From Episyrphus balteatus (taxonomy: Eukaryota > Arthropoda > Insecta > Diptera > Syrphidae), in NCBI RefSeq assembly GCF_945859705.1, contig NC_079134.1:153237718-153301717 (forward strand): a DNA stretch of 64,000 nt, written 5' to 3'. Made by a program: the position numbers and the translations under genes. The notes under the pieces were generated by a model. That model worked only from the letters and a program-made list of their open reading frames with translations. It was not told the DNA's origin and made no database searches. Positions 53,635-64,000 of this stretch are shown here, piece by piece. Numbering within the stretch: position 1 is the stretch's first letter; every line of letters starts with the position of its first letter.

Positions 53635-54180
53635 GGATTTTTTTTAATTTATCACAATTTTGAGATCTCTTCTATTTATGTTTCATAAGAAAATTGAAAA
53701 TATTGGGGTTATATGGTTGCCAACTATGTTTTTAAGTAAATATAAGAAAACATGATATAATGAAAAGTTTCAATGTTCAATAAAACTGAGAATTTAATTT
53801 TTCCGTAAACCAAAATATACTTTTCTAATAGATTTTAGCGTTTTAAATTCAAATCCGGAGTCAAAAAAAATCTATGACGTCACGTTTTTGAGATATAAGC
53901 AGATCAAAATTAATTTATATCTTCGAAACTTGACGTCATAGATTTTTTTTGACTCCGGATTTGAATTTAAAACGCTAAAATCTATTAGAAAAGTATATTT
54001 TGGTTTACGGAAAAATTAAATTCTCAGTTTTATTGAACATTGAAACTTTTCATTATATCATGTTTTCTTATATTTACTTAAAAACATAGTTGGCAACCAT
54101 ATAACCCCAATATTTTCAATTTTCTTATGAAACATAAATAGAAGAGATCTCAAAATTGTGATAAATTAAAAAAAAAATCC
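53635..54180. mobile_element. Near-perfect long hairpin (about 250-bp arms)
   Basis: The left arm 53635-53882 and right arm 53931-54180 are almost exact reverse complements, from GGATTTTTTTTAATTTATC at the outside to TATGACGTCA/TGACGTCATA at the inside. The loop is only 48 bp. The tip carries TGACGTCA, a CRE-like palindrome. There is no ORF. It starts within a base or two of the end of the preceding fold-back. The near-identity suggests a recent element or maintenance by conversion. Any read-through transcript would form long dsRNA. Confidence 0.9.
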
Positions 54181-54197
54181 ATGAAATAGCGTAATTA

Positions 54198-54552
54198 GAG
54201 GTCTTAAAATGTGTTTTACTAAATTCGCATTTTCTGGACTTTGTTTTCAAATTTTTTGATTTTTTGTAATGAATATTAATCTATGAGTCCTAAATCTTAA
54301 ATCTAACAACTTTTTGACATGAATTTAGCCCAATTTCTAGCTTATATACTGTTTGAAAATGAAAATTCTATTTTAACGCTCATTCTTTCCGCCATTTTGG
54401 AGCCGCCATTTTGAATAAAAAAAAGTTGGCAGCCTTTTCGTATTCTCCATACTAAAATCATTCAGTGTACCAAATTTCATGACTTTTCGTCCAGAAATGG
54501 CCGTGCAAATGAATTTTGTCGGCAAAAACGAAGAATGGCACCACTGTGCGCC
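54198..54552 (+). repeat. Dispersed repeat Y, copy 2
   Basis: Begins aggtcttaaaatgtgtttta and ends ggcaccactgtgcgccg, co-linear with 31,469-31,748. It contains ccgccattttggagccgcca and catgacttttcgtccagaaa. The minus-strand ORF here is a repeat reading. Confidence 0.7.
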
Positions 54553-54764
54553 GGTGCGGAAGTGATAGAATGACATTTGGCTATGTAAGTGTCACCAATG
54601 ACATATGTCGGTAAGCAGTTTAGTGTGTTTTCGTGGATCGATAATACAGTTCATCCCGGGGAGTTCACAGATTGAAATTTGATTCGGTTGCGGATCGAGT
54701 AGATTCCCGGGGACTGAGTCACTGCGTCTTCTGTAATAGGCATGAATGTATACAAATTGTCTAA

Positions 54765-55110
54765 AACTTAAAAAAAAAGGTTTTCATGCCATTTTGAAGA
54801 AATAATTAAATTACACTTAAAAACAAAATTTCAAAAAATTGATTTGAAAAAAAAAAATTGAAATATTTTTTGAAAAATCCAAAAATGTTGTTGAAAATTT
54901 TATAAAATTTGAATGTTAACAACAATATTGTGAACAAATTTTCGTTAAAATCAGGTAAATCGTAATCGAAAAAACGGTCTATGGCAGGTGCCGTTAATAA
55001 ATAACCGTTCAAAAAATATTTTTTTTTTTTTTTTTTTTCAATTTCAAAAGTTGGGTCTTATGTAACATTAAATCGTTAGAAGCGTTCTCCAGGTACCGTT
55101 AGAATGTGGT
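54765..55110 (-). repeat. Dispersed TCTG repeat family, inverted partial copy
   Basis: Shares catgccattttgaagaaata, cggtctatggcaggtgccgt, ttgggtcttatgtaac and ggtaccgttag with the inverted family copies. Truncated before the TCTG part. Confidence 0.65.
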
Positions 55111-58100
55111 GGGACAACTTTGTATTTGTGAAGCTTTGGTGTTCTCAGATTTATCAGGGACTTTGACAACGACCTGTATCTACTACTTTTAAAATTACAG
55201 CCGATAAAAAATAATGTTTAAAACGGAATCGAAGATCTTATTAAATTTCTTCATTTTCTTTGAACAACATGTTGCACATTAATTATAAAATTTCAGGAAA
55301 AAATATTTTGCAATTCTCCAATAAAAGTTGTGCCAAAAAGCATGAATAGTTATGGTCAGTTTTTACATTTCTTTTTCATGAAATATTTTTTCAATTTTTA
55401 TTTTTGTATCTGTAGTATTTTACTTATTAATTTGAATATTATGTGTTTTCATTCAAAATGAGCTTTCAAACAAAACAAACATATTTCCTCTTCAAAGCAT
55501 TTAAACAAAAAGAAAAAACTAAAGTAAAAAGATCAAAAAGAATTTCATGACAAGGTCAATAAAAACAAAAAACACTTTCTTCTTCAGCCGAAACTAACTT
55601 ATAAAGAGCCTATTTAGTTCTGTTTTTGTTGTACGCACTTGAACTTATTTACATTGCAGACAGATAAAACTATCTCCATAAACCGTATCTCTCTCCCTCT
55701 TTTGCTGATTCGATTTGAGCCGAAAATTCTTTTGATTGTCCTCCTTGATAACAATTTGTCTTCTCTAGAAAAAAAAACTAAATCTAAATCATTGTTTATG
55801 ACTTAAGTCATGTATATATACTCCCTTTCTTTCTCTTTTGTTTTTGTATGCCACATTGTCATCTACAATGGGTTTAATGGAACATATCGTTTGTATTGTT
55901 TGTAGTAAAAACTAAAGATATGACTTATGGATATTATGTTCTTGAACACAAAACGAGAATATCCTCTTTCTAATAACATATAAGGAAGACTTGAAAGACT
56001 CACAGCACTAGCACAGTTATAACCCACTCAACTTTCATTCATCTAATAAAAAGTTATAATTCAATCAGTTAAAAGTTTATGTGGGTACTTTGTCCCATAT
56101 ATCTAATCGCAATGACTAGTTCTAGATACTTTTCCATTTAAAGATACGTGCGCTCTCCTCATTGAATTATTTCTTTTTTCGTTTTTTTTTTTTTCTTTTT
56201 TAATACCATCGAGACACTTTAGGGAGAAGAAGATGTAGTATGCTTGTGGTAGAGCTTAGGTTAGACAGTTTTTAGTGTACGTGTGTATCTTAAATAAACT
56301 CTGGTAGGGTAGGTCTATCTATCTCTAAGATACATTAAAGTGTATCTAAATTATAAACAACATGGATTCTAAAGGTCTCAAGTGAACTGTGCTCTTTTTC
56401 TTCAATTTTCTATTGTTACTCTGGTGCAGCATATAACTTATATCTTACATTATTACACATGAAACTTAGAGAGGGAGAGTAGCTACTTGTATAGAAGATT
56501 GCGGAAGTTTTAGTCGGGTAAGGTTAGAAGAGTTTTTTTGAACTTTTTTTTTTTCGTTCGCCTTTTAGATGGTAGAGAGAAGATGTTGATGATGTACAAA
56601 ATTTCAATGAACTCCCCAACACATTAAAATGAAATGATGAAACGATAGAGAGTCGCTTTACTTGAGATGGGACTTGTACTCATCCCAGATGGGAATTTGT
56701 CGAGGAAGAAAAGTTGATTTAATGTAATATTAGGAAGAAAGGTTAGATATAATGCAAACTGTGCTTTCGGCTCACATTTAAGGGATGTTTGCATTCATGT
56801 TGAACTTAACTGGAAACTATATAAATGTTATCTGGTAGGAGAGGATAGAGGAAACATAACCTTTTGGGATATATTTTGTGAAATGGAAGTTTTATGATAA
56901 CTAAAAAAATGTTGTAATTTTTTTTTTCTTTCAAAGGTTGCAAAAGTAAAAATTTTCAAATTTTATTTTAATTTAATTTTTTTTTTTTTGGAAAACTTAC
57001 AAAAATATGAAAGAAGACATAGATTTTGGTGGAAAAAAACAAACGTCATAAAAACCAAAGAATTGAAACTTAATAATTATTTTTTTTCCAACAATTCAAA
57101 TGATTAAAGTATGAAAAAGTATTATCCATCCCACACATAAAAAACCAAACCTCTTACAAAAATTAATTACTACCACCGAACAAGAAAAGGGTTACATTAC
57201 ACCCAAAAGTTCGTAGCCATTATAATTATTTTCGATGAAAGGAGATTCTATTGAATGAGAAATTTTAATGAACACCAGGAAACCCACATATACTTGTGAT
57301 ATACAATATCCTATTTCTTTTGGTAAGATAATTATTAACAAACAAAAAAAAAGACAAAAAACTAATTGCATACCTTCAAAAATAATTATCATGATTTAAT
57401 ATTTTCACTCTTTTCTTTTTTCTTTTTCACACACACCAAAAAAAAAAAACAAAAATTAAGAAATTTTTGCAACAATATATAATTTTGGCAAATTTAAAAT
57501 GGTTTTATACCTTGTTTACAAAACAATTATAATGAAATTAATGAACTCAACAAATTTATTAATGACAACAATTTTGAATTTCATTTTGGGATAAAAGGAG
57601 ATAAAATATTGTATTCGATTGTAAAATAAATTTTATTTGAGAAGGGAAGCATTAATAAATTTTTGTTTGTTATTTTTTTTTTTTTTTTAATTAATTTTGG
57701 AAAACATAATTTTTTGTTTTGTTTTTAGATCCAATCGAAACGTTGCCAAACATCTAAATCCATGTTCGAATATATTTTTTTTTTTGTTAGAAATAATGAA
57801 ATTATTAAAATTATGCATAAATATAAGAAGTTGATGATAGAAAAATGCTGATTTGATAAAATATTTATTGAGTGTTATAAAATTGGCACATTCCTTGTCT
57901 GGCAAGAATCCAAGTACAACGAAGCTAATGATTTAAACGTCTTCTAATTCTTTTACAAATTACTCAACTTCAGGGAGACATTGATTGTGTGTTCCTATAT
58001 AAAATAAAATGCACGACTAAGTTGCAACTACTTGCTCTTGTAGTTCAAAGTACCTTTATCTTAAATATCTTGTGGAAATTTAAGATTTTGTTTAGTGTCG

Positions 58101-58289
58101 AGAAAAAAATAATAAAAAAAAAATCGAAAGTTAAAAAAATTAAATTACCTAAATTTTTTGTCCCAAAAACTTTTTTTTAATATTTTTTTTACATTTAACA
58201 AAATTTTTAAATTTTGAATGAAATTACCTAATGCTTTGATAAAATATATGAACTTAAAAAATATGACAAATTTTGAAAAACGTCAACGC
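55111..58289. other. Apparently single-copy AT-rich DNA, no gene supported
   Basis: More varied composition than the repeats (for example 55,500-56,900), with no long ORF, no recognised protein and no obvious splice-consistent exons. It may be intron or cis-regulatory DNA. 57,996-58,050 carries the inverted gtcgtgcattttatt/agagcaagta repeat end seen at 19,380 and 39,095. Confidence 0.4.
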
Positions 58290-58675
58290 CATATTTCCGT
58301 TCTTCGAATTTTTTGAAAAAACTAAAAACGCAGTTTTGTTAGAAACAATAAGAGTATTGCTTACACCAAATTTCATCGAAATCGTTAGAGCCGTTTTCAA
58401 GAAAATTGCAATACCTCGAAAAAGTTATATGGGAGATATGCGTTAAAAGGGAGATATTAAAAAAATAAACGGGTCTAGAGAATTACGTAAAAATCATCTG
58501 TACCAAGTTTCAAGCAAATCCATCCATCTGTTTAGGCCCTAGCTCGATGTATGACGAAAACCACTTTTTTTATCTTCTCCATCATCGTAATGTTTTTTTT
58601 TGATTAAAACGTCGAATTTTTTTTCTACACGAAACCATTACTTGCCCTATAGAGCAAGTAAAAATTTTGAAAAAA
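58290..58675 (-). repeat. Dispersed TCTG repeat family, inverted copy
   Basis: Landmarks include cgttagagccgttttcaa, ctagagaattac, ccaagtttcaagcaaa, ccatctgtttaggccctagc, tcatcgtaatg, and the family end acttgccctatagagcaagt. The TCTG tract is nearly lost. Confidence 0.65.
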
Positions 58676-60014
58676 ATTCTACGCCAAAAGCTAAGTAAGT
58701 CATAAATGCAGGAGTAATGTATACTAATATGGATAGAATTTTACTAAAAATACTTACATATTATTCAAGACATAATAAAAAAAAATATGTTAATTTTGGG
58801 TAGTTCTTTTTTTAACTCAATTCCTTTGAGCACTTGATTCTACATAGAAATCGAAAAACAACAGAAAAGAGATCACAAAACTTTTATTTAACTACCCCTA
58901 TCGTAAACAAAGAAAATAAATTTTTAAATTAAAGTGCAAGTAGTGTGAAGAACTTCTCTAAGCATTATTGTCACGTCATTTGTTAGATTTTAAGTGATCA
59001 ATTATATTATTTAAAAGGTCATACAAATAATAAAAAGATGTCAATTGATTGATTTATATTGAAACCCCAAACAGAAGTGTATATGAACCGTTTAATTTGT
59101 CAAATGAAAAAAATGTTACTCATACGCCACAGTGACCAACATCAATCATAAATCATTTAAAGACTATTTCTTTGAGAATTTTTTCTTGAACTGCAGAATT
59201 TAAATATCAAACAAATACATATATTTGAAGCACTATTATATCTCAGGTGGTATTGGAATTATAGAACTTTGTTGGTACAGAACGAATAAGAACTGTTTTG
59301 AATTATTATGAAAACATTATTGGATTACTTTAAAGATCATCTTCATCGTCACTCTCAGTTCAGTTCACTATTAGGTTCACTTTTATATGCGTATGTGTGT
59401 ACAAAAATAATTTAAAATGCAAAAAAAAATGGAAAATTAATAATAGTTGAGAAAAGATTGCAAGTGAGTTTCTTTTATCAGAAAAATATATTTCAGTTTA
59501 GAAAATACACTACCTATTATTTTTATTCACAGAAAAAAAAAATATCTATTTATGTATATGGAATGCCTTAAGCAAAAAAATATTCTCCAACTCCTTCAAA
59601 ATGCTAAACACATGTTTGCTGTTATCCTTTCACATCAGAAATAATATATTCATATTTCCATGTTTTTGTAGAAAAAAATATGATATTAAAATACATTTTA
59701 AAGGCAAGAACTTTCTTTAAAAATATAAAAATATGAATAAAGGAATACAATAAGCAAAAATGTTGGACTCCTAACAATCATGTGGAGGAATAATATTTAC
59801 ATATCGGGTTGCTTGTTAGTTTTAAGAATTTAAGCAGAAAGAGTTATTCCACATATCTTATCGGAGGAATATAAAATTTAATTCAACACTTATTTACCAC
59901 AATATTTTACTACACTTATAGAAAAATAAAAATTTAATTCCAGAAAAACTACTTTCATTAAACTATTCTTTGGAGAGATTTTGCGTTAAAAAAGAAAATT
60001 GTGTGTCAAAGATA
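58676..60014. other. AT-rich DNA, no gene seen
   Basis: Nothing supported. Confidence 0.35.
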
Positions 60015-61799
60015 ACGTCACGGATGGGTCTTTTTTTCGTCACGGGTGGGAGAAAAGAAATTTACTTTGTATTTAAAATTTGTATTTAAACACAAAATTT
60101 ATCAAAAGTTTATAATGAGCAAAGTTAACTAAAAATGATTGTCTTAAAAAAAAGTGAATTTGTCACAGGTGGGATAACTTTTTGTCCTGAAAATCGGTCT
60201 GAGAGAAAAGTTTACTAAGGTGAGTTCAAAACTAAATCAAAGAACCTATGATGTAGGTTATTTTTATAACAATAACTTTGAATAAAACAGTCTAAGAACT
60301 TGCAGTTTCTGACATTCGAATCACCTTTGTCTGCCTTCGAACAGATGTTAATTAAACTCTCATTAAACCCAAAAAAAGCCAAATAAGCTTAACATAGTTG
60401 TTTTCAGGTTAATAACGAAAACATTGCAAATAGAAATTTTTAAGCACTTTATTGCGCGATTCACTTTTAAATGGAACTCCCTGTGCGTTAAAAGCTGCTG
60501 AATTAATTTAAAAAAAATTATTTAAGTAAAAGTTTTCAAACTCATTTCTAAAAAGAAAAACCTTTTTGCCGACTGAAAAATTTTCAAAAAATGATGCAGA
60601 AAGTTAACTCTTTGGTTTCAAAAATTTGATCTTATCGTTAAAGTTGCTTAGATTGTTTTTTTTTTTTTTTATAGCACATCATTAATTTTATAAGAAAAGT
60701 AAAAAAAGTTGTTTTTTTAAATAACGAATACACCTTTTAACAAGTAATTTATTTTAATCTTCAAATGAAGTACAGCATTTGATTTCTTGTTGCTTTGAAG
60801 AAATTATTTTTACACATTAAGTATGTGCAATATTTCAAGAAAATGTATTTATCCGTTTTGAAAAATTTATTTTTCAAATTTGAAAAATTTGAAAAATTTA
60901 TTTTTCAAAAGAAAAGTTTTGAGATATAAGAAAAAATTGATTATTTTAAAAGTTCAAGACAAAATCAGAAATGAACAAAAGGGTTCAATAACAGGTACCG
61001 TAAATAAGAATTCAAAAAATATTGTTTTTACTGGTATGAACTGGTATTTTTTTTAATCAATGTCTAAAAAAGACAAAAATTTTAGCCTACTTCCATTCAT
61101 TCCGAGGGTAACAACTGTCTTTGCATTATATAACAATACAGGAATTATTTGTTTGAAAATTAAAACATTTTATCTACCGCGATTCATTTGAAATCACGTA
61201 AAAATTCCAAAATAGTACAAAATAAATTCACACAAAAATTAATTCTTTTACAATACCTAACTAAACTAATTTCCTATCAAACCAATAACCATGGCCTTCA
61301 TTTTCCCAGAATTTTGGAATTTAATTTACTAAACGAAACCACATCAGATTTCATTAAAATCAGCTTATTGATGATTATTTCCTCTAAATGCGATATACAT
61401 ATACTATTATAAACACTAATTAATGTGTGACAAACTTATTGGTATTATATTTATAGGTACTCGTATGATGCTAACTATAATTTTCAGTATTGAAGGTAAA
61501 ATATTAAATAAAACTATAAACTTATTCATCCTTTCAATTCCAGCAAATAAATCTATATAAAATGATATAAAGTTCTAACCATTTGAGTTTTTCACATCAA
61601 TTAAATCTGAAAATACTTTGTGGTCCATTGAATGCCAAATACTATAAAATTGACGTCAGAGAGCACGTTTTTGTGATATATCGTATATGAATTCAAAATC
61701 AATATTTGGCACATTTACTGTGGTACCTACTATAAATTAAAACTGAAGTACACTGCACATCACTAAAACTTTTTTTCTAATTTTTAAATAATACAAAAA

Positions 61800-61945
61800 T
61801 ATCGATAAATGTCTACAATTCAATATCGATATATTTATAAATCGATATTCCTGCCAGATTTATCGATTTCAGTTATAAGTTCTGTTAAGTGTATTGGTAT
61901 TTTTACAGCACTACTTTTCCGAGTAATCGATATTTTATCGATATC
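61800..61945. promoter_or_regulatory. Second TATCGATA cluster
   Basis: Perfect TATCGATA at 61800, 61824 and 61936, with further ATCGAT words between. Not in an obvious palindrome, unlike the 53-kb cluster. Confidence 0.45.
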
Positions 61946-63184
61946 AAAAAATAATTTTTTTTTTATTTTAAAAAGTTCAAATAAGAAAAAAATAAAATGT
62001 CTCTATTCAAGAGAACTGAAGTGTATTTATGCTTTTCCCACATAGTCGCGATGTACGATTCGATGTTAAAGTCTTAAACACACAAAATGCTTTCAAATGC
62101 TTTCCGAATGCTTAATGAGACTATTCAACAGCAAAAATATGAAAGTGATTAGTGGAATTTCGATTTCAAATCTCCGTACTAATTCGAAATCGTTAAATTC
62201 CAAATAACAGTCATCTAATGTGTTAAGATCTTTGCTAATAGCTCTCCCCTCCCCAAGTCAGGGTTATCAAGATTAATGAATAGAGTAATCGTTTAAATAT
62301 TAATTTGATTCAAAAACTATTCAAGTGATTTACCAATTCATAAGTACTTATTACGAAATAATTAGTATGAATGTCGTGTTAGGCAAAAGGGTACCAATTA
62401 AGTTGATGACATTTGCAATAAATACTCTCGTGCTCGTTTGAATTCCATGTAAGTTCGGTTAAGATAATGTGAACTATGAAGAGAACTCGAGAAAATAAAT
62501 ATAAACAATTTCGGGGAGGCTAATTACCCCGTTTGTCATCTTCATCATCACCTGTAAATTTACTTGATATACAAATGGTTGATTTGTTTGTGTGTGTGTT
62601 TGTTTTTTAAGTGTGCAATGAGTAAATTATTATTTATTTATCCATCAGTTGAATATGATAAACATTATTTGCACTTTGAATTAGGTACAATGGAGACTTC
62701 AGTTCAGTACAATGATGGAATACTTTTATAGGTGTGAATAAGGAACGGCACGTCAATTATTGAGATTATTGTTTACAAGAAGTATGAGTATAGTCATTTA
62801 ATGGGGTTTTATTTTACTTTGCTGTGTAAATTGTATTTACAGTTAAAAATAACATTTTTTTTTGTTGAGAAAATGAATCTAGATTAATTCATCATATTGA
62901 ATAAGTAAATAAAAAGATTTTTTACATTCTTAAAAGCTTTAAAAGTGCAAGAAGGTTAATGTTTGCATTAATTTCAAGTGACACTTCGTCGATCTAGTAG
63001 GTATAAAAAACGAATGAAGTCACTAAGTTTAACTTTCTTTTTAATTTTTTTTGTATATTGTATCTTAACTTTAATACACTTTTAAAAAGACTAAAGTACA
63101 ATATTGTGCTGAATTAAAATTAAAAAATGAAATAAAATTTACGAAAGTTTTAAAGTGTGTTTTTTATTATAAAGAACAATATTG

Positions 63185-63490
63185 TATTTATATTTTTTGT
63201 ACCGTTATTAACGGTACCTGCCATAGAACGGTTTTTTTTTTATTTATAAATTTTTCGTAAACGACAAAGGAGATTTCAACCAAAATTTGTATACAAAAAT
63301 TTGAGAAGACTTTCAAAAAACACATTTTTGGATTTTTTAAAAATATTTCAAATTTTTTTTGAAAAATCAATTTTTTAAAAACGGATTGATGAATTTTTTT
63401 TGAAAAATCAATTTTTTAAAAACGGATTGATGAATTTTATTGAAACTTTTTTTTTATGTGTTGAATAATATTTTCTTAAAAATGGCAAAC
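63185..63490 (+). repeat. Dispersed TCTG repeat family, partial direct copy
   Basis: Carries tttttgtaccgttattaacg and cggtacctgccatagaacgg, then the family body. A segment of about 40 bp (gaaaaatcaattttttaaaa plus acggattgatgaatttt) is tandemly duplicated at about 63,353-63,435. Confidence 0.7.
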
Positions 63491-64000
63491 AAACAGTAAA
63501 AAAAATTAATTTGATAATTTTGTGTATAATTTAGTTTTTTAGTCAAAAAAAAAAAAAAAAACTAACAATATTTTGTGTATTAAGTCAAATGATTTCAGTA
63601 AAAATACCCTACCTCAAAACCAGGTTTATTGTCCCACCCGTGAAAATAAAAATTCATTTAATTTATTCTTTTTTTGGCGGATTACTTAATTACTTAATAA
63701 ATTATTCTTCTATGAAAATCAATTTATTTTTTATACAATTATAAGAAAAGCTTGAAAATAAATTAACTTGACAAGTTTTCCAACCCGTGACGATGAATTT
63801 TTTTCATTAAGTTTTTTTTTTTAATATTCATGGTTTTATCCATGGAGCTTAAAATTCTTCGAAATAATAAAATCAAAGCTTGGAAAAATTACATAAACAT
63901 TTTATGACGGAGACTGCGGAATGGCCTCACTATTCAAACTTAAATTACTTAGTAATTAAATAAGGGCTCATCTTTAATAATTTTTTTTTAAAATAAAAAT
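63491..64000. other. AT-rich DNA, no gene seen
   Basis: Apart from the CCCGTGA motifs noted for the 3.8-kb candidate, nothing is recognised. Confidence 0.35.

Larger units (their letters stand above)
60015..63795. mobile_element. Candidate 3.8-kb element with inverted GTCACGGGTGGGA-type ends
   Basis: The left side has GTCACGGATGGG (60,018), GTCACGGGTGGGA (60,040) and GTCACAGGTGGGA (60,163), all in one orientation. The right side has TCCCACCCGTGA (63,632) and CAACCCGTGAC (63,781) in the opposite orientation. Repeated inverted motifs at two ends resemble subterminal transposase sites. No transposase ORF and no clear target duplication were found, so the element and its limits are tentative. 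Confidence 0.35.

Noticed and set aside
52670..54180. Possible assembly artefact (false inverted duplication)
   Set aside because: Not fully excluded. However, the two palindromes differ in age, spacer and content, and the first has scattered mismatches between arms, which fits real fold-back elements better than a read-inversion artefact.

Overview
The window is AT-rich eukaryotic nuclear DNA, almost certainly from an insect and most likely a fly (Diptera). The evidence is short GT-AG introns of about 60 bp, three intact three-exon lipases of the secreted insect acid-lipase type, a Ty3/gypsy retrotransposon primed by a tRNA-Lys type site, clusters of the TATCGATA (DRE) motif, and a very high load of small inverted-repeat transposons. 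The species cannot be named from sequence alone. No rRNA, tRNA or CRISPR was seen.

Layout. 1-3.3 kb: AT-rich spacer with two small terminal-inverted-repeat (TIR) elements. 3,332-18,513: a full-length 15.2 kb Ty3/gypsy-type LTR retrotransposon on the minus strand (TG...CA ends, 4-bp AAAT target duplication, PBS, gag, pol). Its LTRs are unusually long at about 3.1 kb. It sits inside a copy of a dispersed TCTG-bearing repeat whose uninterrupted counterpart lies at 36.4 kb. 21.6-23.6 kb: a 5'-truncated non-LTR retrotransposon with an 18-bp target duplication, itself interrupted by a 1.1 kb TIR element. 24.9-25.6 kb: two short tandem arrays.

26.5-40.9 kb: a cluster of three plus-strand lipase genes, here A (26,776-28,085), B (32,077-33,388) and C (39,538-40,855). 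Each has a signal-peptide exon, a large exon with the GHSQG nucleophile, and a third exon with the catalytic Asp and His. A and B are recent duplicates with shared promoters. The intergenic spaces hold nested MITEs, repeats and a well-formed hammerhead ribozyme motif (31,077-31,147). A second, rearranged hammerhead copy lies inside the 21.8-22.9 kb element.

41-64 kb: no gene could be supported. This part holds fold-back elements, including a 0.97 kb palindrome with nine TATCGATA sites and, directly adjacent, a nearly perfect 250-bp-arm hairpin. It also holds further copies of the dispersed repeat, a cluster of three PBS-like motifs, nested palindromes, and apparently single-copy AT-rich DNA (intergenic or intronic).

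The lipases probably act as secreted or lysosomal/digestive lipid hydrolases. The rest of the window is best read as layered transposon insertions. Several insertion events can be reconstructed exactly from empty sites or restored reading frames.
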